Shown one piece after another: positions 34,776 to 46,578 of a DNA stretch of 64,000 bases. The translations under genes were made by a program, and so were the position numbers. Source of the DNA: Hofstenia miamia (lineage: Eukaryota > Xenacoelomorpha > Acoela); the NCBI GenBank assembly GCA_004352715.1, contig SCFE01000005.1, forward strand, positions 2,151,787-2,215,786, given 5' to 3'. Below the pieces are notes generated by a model. It had not been told where the DNA came from. It was given only the letters and a program-made list of their open reading frames with translations, and made no database searches. How positions within the stretch are numbered: the first letter of the stretch is position 1; each line of letters opens with the position of its first letter.

Positions 34776-35351
34776 GGTCTCCAAAGATAGTCTACCCTAT
34801 AAAATATAATAATCAATTATAAAAGAAGTGTTAAAATTGATAATTTCTATTGAGCAATGTAGTGGAATGAGAAATCATAAACTTGAAAAATAAAAAACAG
34901 TTTCACATGGAGCTAGTAATTGTCTACATTTTCATATATAACCCTAGCCAATAAGGTTACAATTCACGGAGCAATAGGATTCTGAAATGGGTCAGTTGAT
35001 ATTCTATTACTTAAAATAATTAACTATAAGAATAATATATATAGCAAAAAGGCATCCAAATATACAGCTGCAGCCAAAAGTCTCTTGACTTAGACATAAT
35101 ATTGATTTTGTTAATATTTTTTCACATAATTGATGTTTAAAAGAGAATAAGACACTTATATTCAAACAAAAACATCATACAGACATTATACAAGATACAG
35201 AAATGTTTAATGTTCAATACTTCGTGGCCTTGCCACCATTATTCAGTATGATGGCTACTTGCCTGGGCATACTTTCTGCCAATATCTTGCACATATCAAA
35301 TGTGATTTCAGTGCACCATACATTCTTAATAATCTCCACAAGTTCATTGTA

Positions 35352-36531
35352 CAGGGTGTTTCAGTGAAACCTGGTCAGTTTCAGCAGGTTCGTGTAAATT
35401 CAATTATAGTTCTATAGAAGTCAATGCCAACACAAATAATAAAGAATACTGGGAAATTTCATGTTAGAAAACTTCTTTTGAATAATTTCATCAATATAGG
35501 CTGTAAATAACATTGATATTATGTATGTGGTAAGTCACACATAATTTATATTTGAAAATATCTTTCCTATGATTATTTGTTCTGTAGCATTATGTCTCTT
35601 TAACAAAATTGTTCAGTTATGAATGTTTTGTCAATATGATTGGTTCCTAATTGGACCAATAACGAGACGAATTTGTAAAAATAACGATTTTCACTTCATT
35701 ATTTCATTTCAGAATCATGAGTAAACGTTACACGCCAGTCCAGNNNNNNNNNNNNNNNNNNNNNNNNNNNNNNNNNNNNNNNNNNNNNNNNNNNNNNNNN
35801 NNNNNNNNNNNNNNNNNNNNNNNNNNNNNNNNNNNNNNNNNNNNNNNNNNNNNNNNNNNNNNNNNNNNNNNNNNNNNNNNNNNNNNNNNNNNNNNNNNNN
35901 NNNNNGGCCATTACTGTTGGACTCACACATAAACCACGCGGCGGCTCCGTGCAAATGGCTCGCACGAAAAAGAATATTGAGCGTGTTGTTGATGCTGTTG
36001 AACAGCAACCAGAGACCTCACAGCGTAGACTATCAGTGCAGCTAAACCTTTCTGTATCCACCATCAACTGGATTCTTCACAAACGTGGTTTTCATCCTTA
36101 TCAGTTGCGCCATCGTCACTCCCTTAACGATGAAGACTTTGAGTCTCGCGTTGACTTCACCTCGGAGATCCTTCAACACCTTCAGCAAGATCCTGATATG
36201 TTGAAGTGCATTATTTTCTCTGATGAAGCTAACTTTCATGTGAACGGCCACATGAATAAAATTCCATAGTTTTCATTGTTTTATATAGTTTCTGTTGTTC
36301 CATTACTTAAAGCAATAAATTTTTACATTTAATTTCCATAGTTTTCATTGTTTTATTCATAAATCGTGACGATAAATCAAACTCATAAATTATAATAAAA
36401 GTAAATAAAAGCATACAGACATAAAATTCCCAGGTATTGTCTTTTGTTTGCAAAAAGTTCCAGTATAACATCTTCATCATGGGTCAAATGGGAATTGATT
36501 GAAATCAGCCAGGTTTGACTGAAACACCCTG
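35352..36531 (+). mobile_element. Mariner/IS630-like element inserted in the Tc1 transposase
   Basis: Inverted ends CAGGGTGTTTCAGTGAAACC (35352) and its counterpart ending at 36531, flanked by TA at 35350-35351 and 36532-36533. It contains an N run (35744-35905) and a transposase fragment on the + strand. Removal of the element and one TA restores the phase of the Tc1 frame, which proves the order of insertion. Confidence 0.85.
35949..36269 (+). pseudogene. Mariner-like transposase, N-terminal part
   Basis: An open frame begins MARTKKNIERVVDAVEQQP, with a helix-turn-helix (SQRRLSVQLNLSVSTINWIL) and the start of the catalytic domain FSDEANFHVNGHMN, which holds the first Asp/Glu-type catalytic motif. 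It ends abruptly there; the second and third catalytic residues are missing, so an internal deletion removed the C-terminal half. AATTTCCATAGTTTTCATTG-like sequence occurs twice just after the break (36260 and 36333). The upstream exon-like start at 35717 is separated by the N gap. Confidence 0.7.
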
Positions 36532-37984
36532 TAGCTGCCTGGGTTGGTCGCAGCAACTTTAGACTTAACAGCAGCCCACAAATTCTCAATTGGGTTGTGG
36601 TCTGGGCTATTTCCTGGCCAAGGAGTCAAGACCTCGATTTTTTCAGATTTCAGCCAATTTTTCACACAGTAGGCTTGGTGACACAGCATGCCATCATGCA
36701 TGAATATTGTTGGCTGGTGACACCTCATCATTGGTTTTAGGCGTTCTTGCAACATCTGCAGGTAATTAGCAGCCCTCATTGTCTCAATAGGTGGTAAAAA
36801 CCACAGATTGCCTCAACCAGTAGCACTAAAGTTGCCCCAGACCATCACACTGGGTGAGTGCTTGACAGTGGGAACAACGTACCTAGGATGAAAANNNNNN
36901 NNNNNNNNNNNNNNNNNNNNNNNNNNNNNNNNNNNNNNNNNNNNNNNNNNNNNNNNNNNNNNNNNNNNNNNNNNNNNNNNNNNNNNNNNNNNNNNNNNNN
37001 NNNNNNNNNNNNNNNNNNNNNNNNNNNNNNNNNNNNNNNNNNNNNNNNNNNNNNNNNNNNNACAGTGGGAACAACGTACCTAGGATGAAAATAAGCACCT
37101 ACCAGTCTGTGAACAACTGATGCTCCATGATTGGTGAACTGACGTAGTGTTGTTTCATTGCTAAACAACACTTGGTGCCACATTTCTGCTGTATAATGTG
37201 AGACAGTGCTACAAAATGCTAACATGTCCTTGATGTTTTTTGCAGACAAAAGTGGCTTCTTTGCTGAGTGACAGGCTTTAAAGCCAAACTTGGTGCCCAA
37301 TCACCATTGAACTGTTCTGGTGGACACCTGTGAAGGCAAGCTTGTTGAAATTGATGATGCAGAAGCAGTCAGGTTGGCCACACTCACTCTTCTTATCATC
37401 CTGTTGGTTGCTGGTGACATAATGCAAGGGTGGCCATGCTGTGGTAATGACTCATAGCTGCCAGTGTTGATAAATCACTTCATTGTATAATTGATGCATT
37501 GTTTGGAGAGTCCCACCTGCTGTGAAACTTTATTTTGTAGCATTCCAGACTGACAGAGAGCCACAATTTGTGCATGAGTGGTCATAGGCAATTCAGACAT
37601 AACTTATAATGACAATAAAATAGATATTGCTGTTATATTATATTGCCTCACTCATTATTTCATTGGCTCACAAACACATACACACATGCATGCACCAGTG
37701 AGTCATCTGAGTGGTATGTAAGCTGTCCACTGTGTCTAATCAGGCGTATGTGTCTCACTATACAGGTTATGCCTAGTAGTCAAGAGACTTTTGGTAGCAG
37801 CTGTAGTGCATGCACTATTTTTAGATGGCTGTCAGACTAGAATAATATCAGAAAGCTCCACAAGAAATTATTTTGTAATGAGCCAAAAAAGACCTTACTT
37901 ATCAAGCTCAAAACTTACCAAAGACAAATTGTGTAAAAAGGAGACCTGCTATACCATGCCTAGCAAATAGTTTAGCTGATTTGT

Positions 37985-39648
37985 GCAAAATGCCAACTAG
38001 AAAGAATTTAATTGAATGATACCTAGGATTATATGAAGCTGAAAGAATAAGCAGTTCAAGAATAAAAATTATAGCAGAAGAACTAATGGAATTGTGGAAT
38101 TTCCTAAACTTTCCCATGGTGTCTCAGCAGCAAATTGTTTCTAAGGTCAAGGAAGTTATTGCAACATATGAAAAGTACAGAAAGCATAAAACAGAACAAC
38201 TTGAAAATTCTTTTTCCCTTCTGTTCAACATAACCAAAGAAAATGGAATTTGATTATCACCTGAATATAAACAGCTATATAATATGAAGAAAGAGACATC
38301 TGGAAGAGTTGCCTATAGTACTGGAAAAGATGCTTGATTGGATTCTGTTCATCCCTCAAAGAGAAAATTTCTTAGTTGTGAACCTGAAATTTCCAATGAT
38401 CAACAAATATATATATTTTATGAGCTGGATAAAGAAGACTTTTCACATGAAGAAGATGAAGTAGAGGATCGTGACCAGGAATAAATGGTGGAATAACACA
38501 TCACAAAAAATATCATACTGCTACAAAAGCTGCAAAACTGGTTAGTACTCATTCCTTATCCACAAATAAAGTGGCCAATGTTCACAAATCCCTTTCACAA
38601 GATGGTCTTAACATTTCTACATCCTCCCAGTCTGGTGTTTGGAGACATGTCTTAAGAGATGCAGAGATGCAGGGAAGAAGAAAAACAAAATTAAGTCAAT
38701 TTTAGAAAATGAATGTTTTTGTCTTCATTTTGATTGCAGGCTCATTCAAAAGCAAGAATATCAGGTTGTTTGTTTGCAAAATAAAGATTGTGTCATTAAC
38801 TTGGGTGTCCTTTGTTGTAAGAGGGGGTGGCTGAAGATGTTTTTAAAGAAATTGAGGATCTTATGAATGATTACAATGCATGACAAAGCATAGTGATGAT
38901 TATATGTGATACTACTGCAGTTAATACTGGAAGTCAAAATGGAGTAGTAGTAAGAGCTATGATTGAAAAAGGTTATGAGTCTCCTCAGTTCATTGGATGC
39001 CAACATCACATTCTTCATCTTGTTTTAAGGCATATAATGGATTTCAAGATTAAGTGTTCATCTAAAAGTCCTGAAATTCATTACCCTTTCATTACTGAAA
39101 TCTATGAAAACTATCAAATTTTGCAAGGAAAATACAGTCCAGAAGTACCACCATTTCATCAAGAAAACAATCCAGGATGGCGAGATGATTTTAAGTTTTT
39201 GTTTGAACTTTGTGAGGCATTTATGACTTATAAGCAAACATTTGAATGGCCAACAGTTCATTGGAGAAAGCTACCTTCTTTACACAGTGCCAGATGGAAT
39301 TCTTGTGCATCTTTTGCATTAATAGCATTCTTTCTCCTTCCCCAATGGAGAACAAGGCTGGAATCTATCTGTTTTTTTATAGCAAATGATTGTGCCAAAG
39401 CTTGGTTTTCCAGTCAGCATTTTGATTTCAATTTGTATGATCTTCTTTTCAATACCATCCAAGCTCAAAAATCTCCAAAGGCACTAAAAACTTTCACAAA
39501 ATTTTATAAAAATGAGCAATCACAAATTGATATACCTAGGACAAATATCATTGCAGATAGAGGAGTGAAGAAGATGCAAGAAATAGTGCTAAGCAGTAAA
39601 TCAAATTCTTATTTAAGTGAAAAATTTGTTGTAACTAACAACTTATAA
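37985..39648 (+). pseudogene. Transposase-like gene of unrecognised superfamily
   Basis: The final 251 codons (38893-39648) are open: they contain IICDTTAVNTGSQNGVVV, FIGCQHHILHLVLRHIMDF (a candidate metal-binding or catalytic core with C-x-HH), SARWNSC and a terminal KKMQEIVLSSKSNSYLSEKF segment. Upstream coding homology is inferred from a frame with scattered stops from about 37985 (MPTRKN, then ELMELWNF, KVKEVIATYEKYRKHK) to 38890, with several stops and shifts. The D-T-T-A-V-N plus C-x-H-H arrangement recalls hAT-like RNase H-fold transposases, but I cannot place it with confidence. Probably the protein of the 34156-39840 transposon. Confidence 0.5.
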
Positions 39649-40485
39649 CTTTACAATGTTTCATGTTCTTTAAAAATAAATGTATGATTTCATCATTTTT
39701 TTATTTAAACTTTATTCTATTCACACAAGGTTTTTTTGAGTGACACCACTAAAAATGGTGGTTTTGTACTTAATTCAATATTATTCATCAAAAAAAACCA
39801 GGCTTTTAAATTCAGAAAAAGTCATAACCATGTACACTAGTCATTACATTTTTGCTATTACCTATAAAATTCTATGTGCTTTTATTAGAGTGGATTGTGA
39901 TCTCTTTTTGTTTAATTTCTACATTTAATATTTTCCATATGAATTATTGATGGAAATACATTGAACTTATGAAAATTTATTATTGGTTGAAAAAAACGTG
40001 ATACAATAAATGTGTTAATGATGAATATTAACAAAAACGAAATGTGGTTTTTTGTAAGTTTTCCCAAATTACATTGTATGTACAATCATCTGAAAATCAT
40101 GGAAAAATTAAAATGTAATGTGTGATAACTAGATATATTAACAAAATGAAATGTAATGTATGCAAGCAATTGTAACATGTGATATAGCTGTGTATATTAA
40201 CATGAAATGAAATTATACCAAAACAGTGTAAATTAAATTGGCCCCAACATGTAAATGAATCACTATGAAAATCAATTAAAAAGTGTCATGAATCACTAAT
40301 TGAAATCCATTAGTAGACACACTTAAAAATATCAAGTATGTGACGTCACTGAAAATCCATTAGTGAGCTGTCAATCAACATTTGTCAAGTAGGTGAGTCA
40401 TTAAAACCACTCCTCCAATATCGATGAATCAGCAGAGGACAAAAGGTCAGTTTGTGGAACCAAGCCTCGTCCTAGTACACTACTA
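39254..40485 (+). repeat. 1.23-kb block, first copy
   Basis: Repeated at 41283-42517 with only a few differences; the second copy starts directly after a single N. It covers the transposase 3' part and the right TIR. See the second copy. Confidence 0.85.
39890..40485 (-). repeat. Right terminal inverted repeat of a polB-family element
   Basis: Reverse-complement match to 703-1190, including the GTTAATATTCATC...AACACATTTAT block, the fragment with CCAACATGTAAATGAATCAC, the palindromic TGACGTCA (40341) and the block CAATCAACATTTGTCAAGTA. The inner part (39890-39950) matches the 3' end of E3/E4. Homology to its own duplicate ends near 40485. Confidence 0.75.
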
Positions 40486-41282
40486 ATAAGGATCCAATAT
40501 TTAAATAATAGAATAAAAGAGACCTTGATAATCAAACATCATTTGTACATAAAAATCTTTGAATGGGAAATCAGTGGTGTTGCTACGATGTTTTCATTCA
40601 AATATTTAACTTGACTCAAAATTATCAATTAATTTAATGTTTCCTGAATTACAGTGGAATTACATTTTAGACATTTTAAAATTGGTTTTAGATTGAATAT
40701 CTAGTTGCAATTATTTTTGTTCAATTCAATATTTATGCAATATACAAAAGTGTCTGTAAATCTAGACACAAGAAAATTAGTAATTTTTCAATGTAGGCTT
40801 TAAAATTATTAATATTTTTTGCATCCATACCTCAAGAAAATAAATTTAAACTGACAGTTCTCAGTAGCTATGAAGGATGTTAATATCAGATGATAGCTGA
40901 TGATAACTTCATGCAGGAAAATGTTCACTGGTTTAGACAGTGGTAAAACTAAGAAATTTAACTGTGTACAGACTTTATGGAAACCATGTATCAAGGCGAT
41001 AATAAAGATTCTAAATAGCAAGCATTGTCGGATAACCAACGGCCATTAATGAGATCAATGGCCAACCATAACAATGCAAAAAGTTTTAGAAATTTTAAAA
41101 TTCTTCTATTAAAAAGAGAAATTATTATATTATTGTATATAATAAATGTATTGCATTAAAGTTTCATTTCAGCTGTGGTGTAGACATTAGCAGGAGACCA
41201 ATTGAACAAGTTACCCTAATTTTTGTAAAAGTAACGGATTATATCTGCACAAAATAATTGTATTAGATCTTAGCAGTTGCCN

Positions 41283-42517
41283 TTCATTGGAGAAAGCTAC
41301 CTTCTTTACACAGTGCCAGATGGAATTCTTGTGCATCTTTTGCATTAATAGCATTCTTTCTCCTTCCCCAATGGAGAACAAGGCTGGAATCTATCTGTTT
41401 TTTTATAGCAAATGATTGTGCCAAAGCTTGGTTTTCCAGTCAGCATTTTGATTTCAATTTGTATGATCTTCTTTTCAATACCATCCAAGCTCAAAAATCT
41501 CCAAAGGCACTAAAAACTTTCACAAAATTTTATAAAAATGAGCAATCACAAATTGATATACCTAGGACAAATATCATTGCAGATAGAGGAGTGAAGAAGA
41601 TGCAAGAAATAGTGCTAAGCAGTAAATCAAATTCTTATTTAAGTGAAAAATTTGTTGTAACTAACAACTTATAACTTTACAATGTTTCATGTTCTTTAAA
41701 AATAAATGTATGATTTCATCATTTTTTTATTTAAACTTTATTCTATTCACACAAGGTTTTTTTGAGTGACACCACTAAAAATGGTGGTTTTGTACTTAAT
41801 TCAATATTATTCATCAAAAAAAACCAGGCTTTTAAATTCAGAAAAAGTCATAACCATGTACACTAGTCATTACATTTTTGCTATTACCTATAAAATTCTA
41901 TGTGCTTTTATTAGAGTGGATTGTGATCTCTTTTTGTTTAATTTCTACATTTAATATTTTCCATATGAATTATTGATGGAAATACATTGAACTTATGAAA
42001 ATTTATTATTGGTTGAAAAAAACGTGATACAATAAATGTGTTAATGATGAATATTAACAAAAACGAAATGTGGTTTTTTGTAAGTTTTCCCAAATTACAC
42101 TGTAAATGCAATCATCTGAAAATCATGGAAAAATTAAAATGTAATGTGTGATAACTAGATATATTAACAAAATGAAATGTAATGTATGCAAGCAATTGTA
42201 ACATGTGATATAGCTGTGTATATTAACATGAAATGAAATTAGTCATTATACCAAAACAGTGTAAAATAAATTGCCCCCAACATGGAAATGAATCACTATG
42301 AAAATCAATTAAAAAGTGTCATGAATCACTAATTGAAATCCATTAGTAGACACACTTAAAAATATCAAGTATGTGACGTCACTGAAAATCCATTAGCAAG
42401 CTGTCAATCAACATTTGTCAAGTAGGTGAGTCATTAAAACCCCACCTCCAATATCAATGAATCAGCAGAGGACAAAAGGTAAGTTTGTGGAACCAAGCCT
42501 TGTACTAGTACACTACT
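41283..42517 (+). repeat. 1.23-kb block, second copy, starting at a scaffold join
   Basis: Begins after the single N at 41282 with the same sequence as 39254. It contains the transposase end (to 41674), the right TIR and TGACGTCA at 42374. Differences include a GTCATTA insertion near 42243 and several substitutions near 42095-42110. Both copies end at the same place. It may be an alternative haplotype placed in tandem, or a real recent duplication. Confidence 0.8.
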
Positions 42518-44003
42518 TCTGTCCCAGATTTATTTTTATTACTGCATATATTTTGTTGTGCCATCAGCATGAAATCTGCTAACTGTTCTACTATCCTAGC
42601 TTATTGCAGGTTTTGAGTTGATGCATGGATTTACCAAAGTTAAAGGAATAGAAACCAGCCAAGTTGTACCATGTCTGGGTGCCCTTTAACTATGCAGTTG
42701 GAAAGTTAGAAACACATAATTTTTAAATAAAAGATGAGTCAAAAATAAAAACTAAAAATGAATTTAATGAAAATAAAATGAAGAGAAAATAAATGAACAA
42801 TTCATGGATATTTATGCAAATGAAAACTTGTAATTGTAAACAAAACATACCTCATGAAAATATGAACTAATAGCTGACAGGTACAAATCAATCATCTGCT
42901 AGAGTTTTATCATGCTGTTAAAGTAGCAGAAATTCAAACTAAAATATATAGAACTGTTGTCATTATGTCAAAATTACAATTGAAATAAATTCGAAATAAT
43001 ATTTAAGTTGCAATAAATGAAAAATAAATAATGCAACATTGATGAAAGTCTTTATGGCACACTAGTTTGCAATCCAATTAATGTTAATTTTTTGAAATCA
43101 CTGTTTATTTTCAGCTTACAAACAATAAAGAGCTAAATGAATGTGTAAGAAAAAAATTTTTCAAAATATATTTTGTTGGTTTTAATTCATATTTTACATT
43201 ATCTGTTGATTTTTACTTTCCCCTTATTCTAATTAATTATTCTTGTTTGCCTTATGCTTTCATCTATTAAGGAATTATGTGACAATTGATCAAACTTGTA
43301 AACCTAGATGACTATTATATTTAAAAATAGATGTGAAAAGAGTTTACCCATATTTAATAATGATGTGCAAACATCATTAATTTCTTAGTTAGTGCACAGT
43401 TTATAGGTGTTAATGTTTTATTCTTCTTAAAAGATTGAAGAATAAATTGAATTTAAATATTTTTGTAAATGCAATATCAAAATAGTTTTAAAATATTCAA
43501 TTCATAGTCTCTTAATATTTTTGCTAGTCCAGTATTTATATATGTATTGGTTTCAATTATAATTTTAGCACAAATTGATTTTGTCAACAGAGTTCTATCT
43601 GCTATCAAAATTTTAATTATATTTTCTCCAATAAAAATATCATTTACAGCAAACAAATAAATATAGATAGTTAAACACATTATTTTTATAAAGCATTGAA
43701 TGAGATAATTGAATTCTGGAATGAGAAAAATGCAAATATAAATCTAATGCCAATTTGAGCATAAAAACAATTTTAACTGTCAGGTTGTCAATTTGTCTGC
43801 TCTTGCTCATCATACTGTAGAGTCACTCAGGGCCTCTTTTTATTTTTACTTTAATTTTTCAGGCACTCTCAAATTAATTTGATGCTATTTTGTCAATGAA
43901 TTGTTAATTTTGTTAATTTCTGATTATTTCAAACCTAAGTTTTGAAATTAATGATTGTCCCCTCAGAGCTTTAGAATTACATGTTATTGATCAGTTAATT
44001 TGT

Positions 44004-44190
44004 GAGGGAAACTAACTTTTGTAAAAATGGTAAATATTTACCTACTTTTGTATAAATAGGATTACAATTGTAAGCAAACGTCAAATAAATTTTGTTCCCA
44101 CTGGATACCATTTGCTTATTTTTATTATATTTCATTAACCATTTTAGCTCTGGTATGAATTTTATAATAATGAAATTGTAAGATCTGGCG
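44004..44190 (+). mobile_element. Possible LTR end with primer-binding site
   Basis: TGTATAAATAGG (44050) resembles a TATA box and CAAATAAATTTTG (44084) a polyadenylation signal; TCTGGCGACAATGTGGGAAG at 44185 resembles the TGG-starting primer-binding site that follows a Gypsy-type 5' LTR. No retroviral-type protein follows, and no second LTR was found. Confidence 0.2.
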
Positions 44191-45012
44191 ACAATGTGGG
44201 AAGAACTCTGCTGTGCCTGGGGTGATAACCCGCCCCTTGACAGATGTGAGCCTATATTGTTGTTGCTTTAGGCTAGGTATAGGTAACTACACATTTATTA
44301 CTATCTTATTACATGAGCTGAGTAGATAAACCTGGAGATAAATTATTTGTATTGAGCTAGAAATTACAACTTGAGACACACAATTAGCACCTTGGATTTG
44401 TAAGGATGGATTCAAATGGCTTGGCTTCAGTGAGATGCCATGTGAATTGGCTGCTACTTTAACTGTCTTGGAATTACTTTTTCTACAATGAAATTGGCAA
44501 ATTACCAATCTTCTATTGTTTTGTTAGAGAGTGGGTTGCTCTTGGCAATGCTAATCTTCTGCAACCATTGTACTGCTTGAGCTGCTAGATGCACCCTGCT
44601 ATTCTACAATACTACAACATGATACTTTTTGATTACTTTTATTATTACTACTCATTTCTAATGGCTTGATTATAGTTATCAGAGTACTTGAAATATTTGC
44701 TAGAAAATCACTGTTTAAAAATTGAACTAATTTGATTCAATCTTTTTGTGATTTTTCATTTGAACACATTAATCAGGAAATTGTTTATCTGAAAGTTAAA
44801 TATTTTGTATGCTCATTAGGTTTTCTTTTTATATGCTATTTATAAATATGAAAGAGCATCTCATTCCCAGGCTATAGGCTATGTGAATTGGATAAAGCCT
44901 AGTCAATTAGATTCACTAGATGTGCAACATCTTGGTAAACATTTCCCTTAGGTCTAGGAATATTGATAGAAGAATTTTTCATCAAATTAAGTACTTGCAA
45001 TCCACTTAAGTT

Positions 45013-45699
45013 CAGAGAATTTGAGACTTTAATGTTTTAGTCTCAGTCTCATAAGAGATAGTTTCAAGTCTCAATCTCTCAAACAGAAACTGTTATTAGT
45101 CTCATTAAATATTTTAATACAACAATGATGCTTAGTTGAACAAAAATATTAGATTGTACATTTGAATTTATTTAAAAATTGCAAGCTGGAATTTGGAAAC
45201 CAAATTTTTAAAATGAATGAAGTGGATTTTTACTACAATTTATATTAAATATTTTTTGCCAAGACTTTTTAATTTTGTTTAAATTTTCCAAAAATAAAAC
45301 ACCGATTAAAAAATAATTGTTAATTTCTTCAGAAATTGTCAGTGATGTCAAACCTTCCTTTTTTCAGAAATTTGTTAACTTTTATTCATCCTAGAATATA
45401 AGAATTTTGTGAACAGAAAGTTTATGACATCCACCAACAGTAAAAAGAACAATTTTTAGTAGTTGCTATATTTCTCAAAAATTTAAGCTAACATAAGCAG
45501 CTTTGGTTAAAAATATTTAAGTTTAGGGAATATCCCCCACTATTAGTTTGTCTAAAAAATTTTTTTGTTTGGCTAAACTTTTGTAATCTTTAAACTTCAA
45601 AAAGTCTCAAATTTCATTGTCTCAATGAGAAAAAGTCCTCTTTCTCATCTCAAAATATAAGTTTTTATCTCAAAGTCTCGGTCTCATCTCAATTCTCTG
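45013..45699. mobile_element. Possible MITE with GAGAC-rich ends
   Basis: CAGAGAATTTGAGAC at the left is matched in inverse orientation by CAATTCTCTG preceded by GTCTC motifs at the right. Both flanks are unusually rich in GTCTC/GAGAC. No target duplication was found. Confidence 0.35.
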
Positions 45700-46578
45700 T
45701 TTCAATAGTTGTTCAACCGATAAATTCCAAGTGTCCATTAAAAAATATATTTTTATAATTTATAATTGGCAAGTTGAAAAGAACAATATTTCTTCCACCA
45801 TTTTATAAAGTAATTTAAATTAAATTCTAGAAAATACTTTAAATAATATATTAGGACATACGGTTTCGAATCGAATATTCTCAGTTTTTGGAAATGGTAA
45901 TTTATTGTTTTTTTTAATTTGAATACGTATTAAGTAAACGCTGTGCATTTACATTTTGTGCTGAAATTTAATTTTTTGCCGTTTTTTCAGCAGAAACTGG
46001 CATCTATGTAATTTAATTAGTCCATTAAAATAATGAATACAAAATTTTATTACATTTTAATTTGATATAAATTGTGAAAGGAAATGGTAGTTTAAATAAG
46101 GATTGCAGAAATTTATTTTGGAATATGACTATGTATGCTGACACTACGATGGATTTGGGGCTAATGGTAATTGGTATCAACTAAAGTCGGCTAAAACCTA
46201 AAAAAATGCGATGGTTTTTTTATCAACAAATTAACCAAATAGTGTTTATATATTTACAATTTATGTTTCTATATAAATAAAATATTTAAAGGATTCATTT
46301 TGATGTATTTTCCTGTAGGTGCATTGCAGAGGTTTACTTAATTTCTCTTGAAGCATAAATGCAAACATTTCAATTCCTCAATATTTGAAAATCTTAAAAT
46401 ATCAATATTCCAGGGTTAATAATTTTTATTCCACTTTAGCTTTAGTCGACTTTTCAATAATGCATGGTAATTCAGCCAGCACTAATCTGTTATGTATGTG
46501 ATTTTGGTATTCGCAAGCTTAAGACACTGAAAGCGAATTTAATAGTATTTTAGAAATACCATGGATGGTGAAATTATA

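Larger units (their letters stand above)
35214..37600 (-). pseudogene. Tc1 transposase, interrupted
   Basis: The frame starts at ATG 37600 with a helix-turn-helix-like N-terminus and proceeds through KKPLLSAKNIKDMLAF, VLFSNETTLRQF (first catalytic Asp of FSDE is Asn here), FMHDG with the second Asp, and WPGNSPDHNPIENLW containing the final Asp/Glu pair of the DD34E triad. There are internal stops near 37475, 37300 and in the catalytic region near 36815, and an N gap (36895-37061) with identical sequence on both sides. The reading is cut at 36532 by the mariner-like element and resumes at 35350, in phase, to end at TGA 35214-35216. Inactive. Confidence 0.8.
35065..37803 (-). mobile_element. 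Tc1-like element carrying a nested insertion
   Basis: The ends are inverted repeats: CAGCTGCAGCCAAAAGTCTC at 35065 and, reverse strand, CAGCTGCTACCAAAAGTCTC ending at 37803, each flanked by TA (35063-35064 and 37804-37805), the Tc1/mariner target duplication. Without the internal insertion the element would be about 1.56 kb including a 167-bp N run, a normal Tc1 size. Confidence 0.85.
34156..39840 (+). mobile_element. Decayed DNA transposon of uncertain superfamily, host of nested insertions
   Basis: The left end CACTAG-GGTTATGACTTTTTGAA (34156) has an inverted counterpart near 39805-39840 (CTAGTG...GGTTATGACTTTTTCTGAA on the reverse strand), with GCCTGGT following in both. Between them lie a SINE, a Tc1 element and a broken transposase-like gene at the right. 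The ends are proposed from this similarity only. Confidence 0.4.
42518..46576. other. AT-rich DNA without a recognised gene
   Basis: No conserved protein was seen on either strand. Two weak mobile-element signals lie inside: a possible LTR remnant at about 44004-44190 and a possible MITE at 45013-45699. Confidence 0.45.

Noticed and set aside
43477-43680. Short minus-strand frame in the AT-rich 43-kb region
   Set aside because: No recognisable motif or partner exon; consistent with chance in AT-rich DNA.
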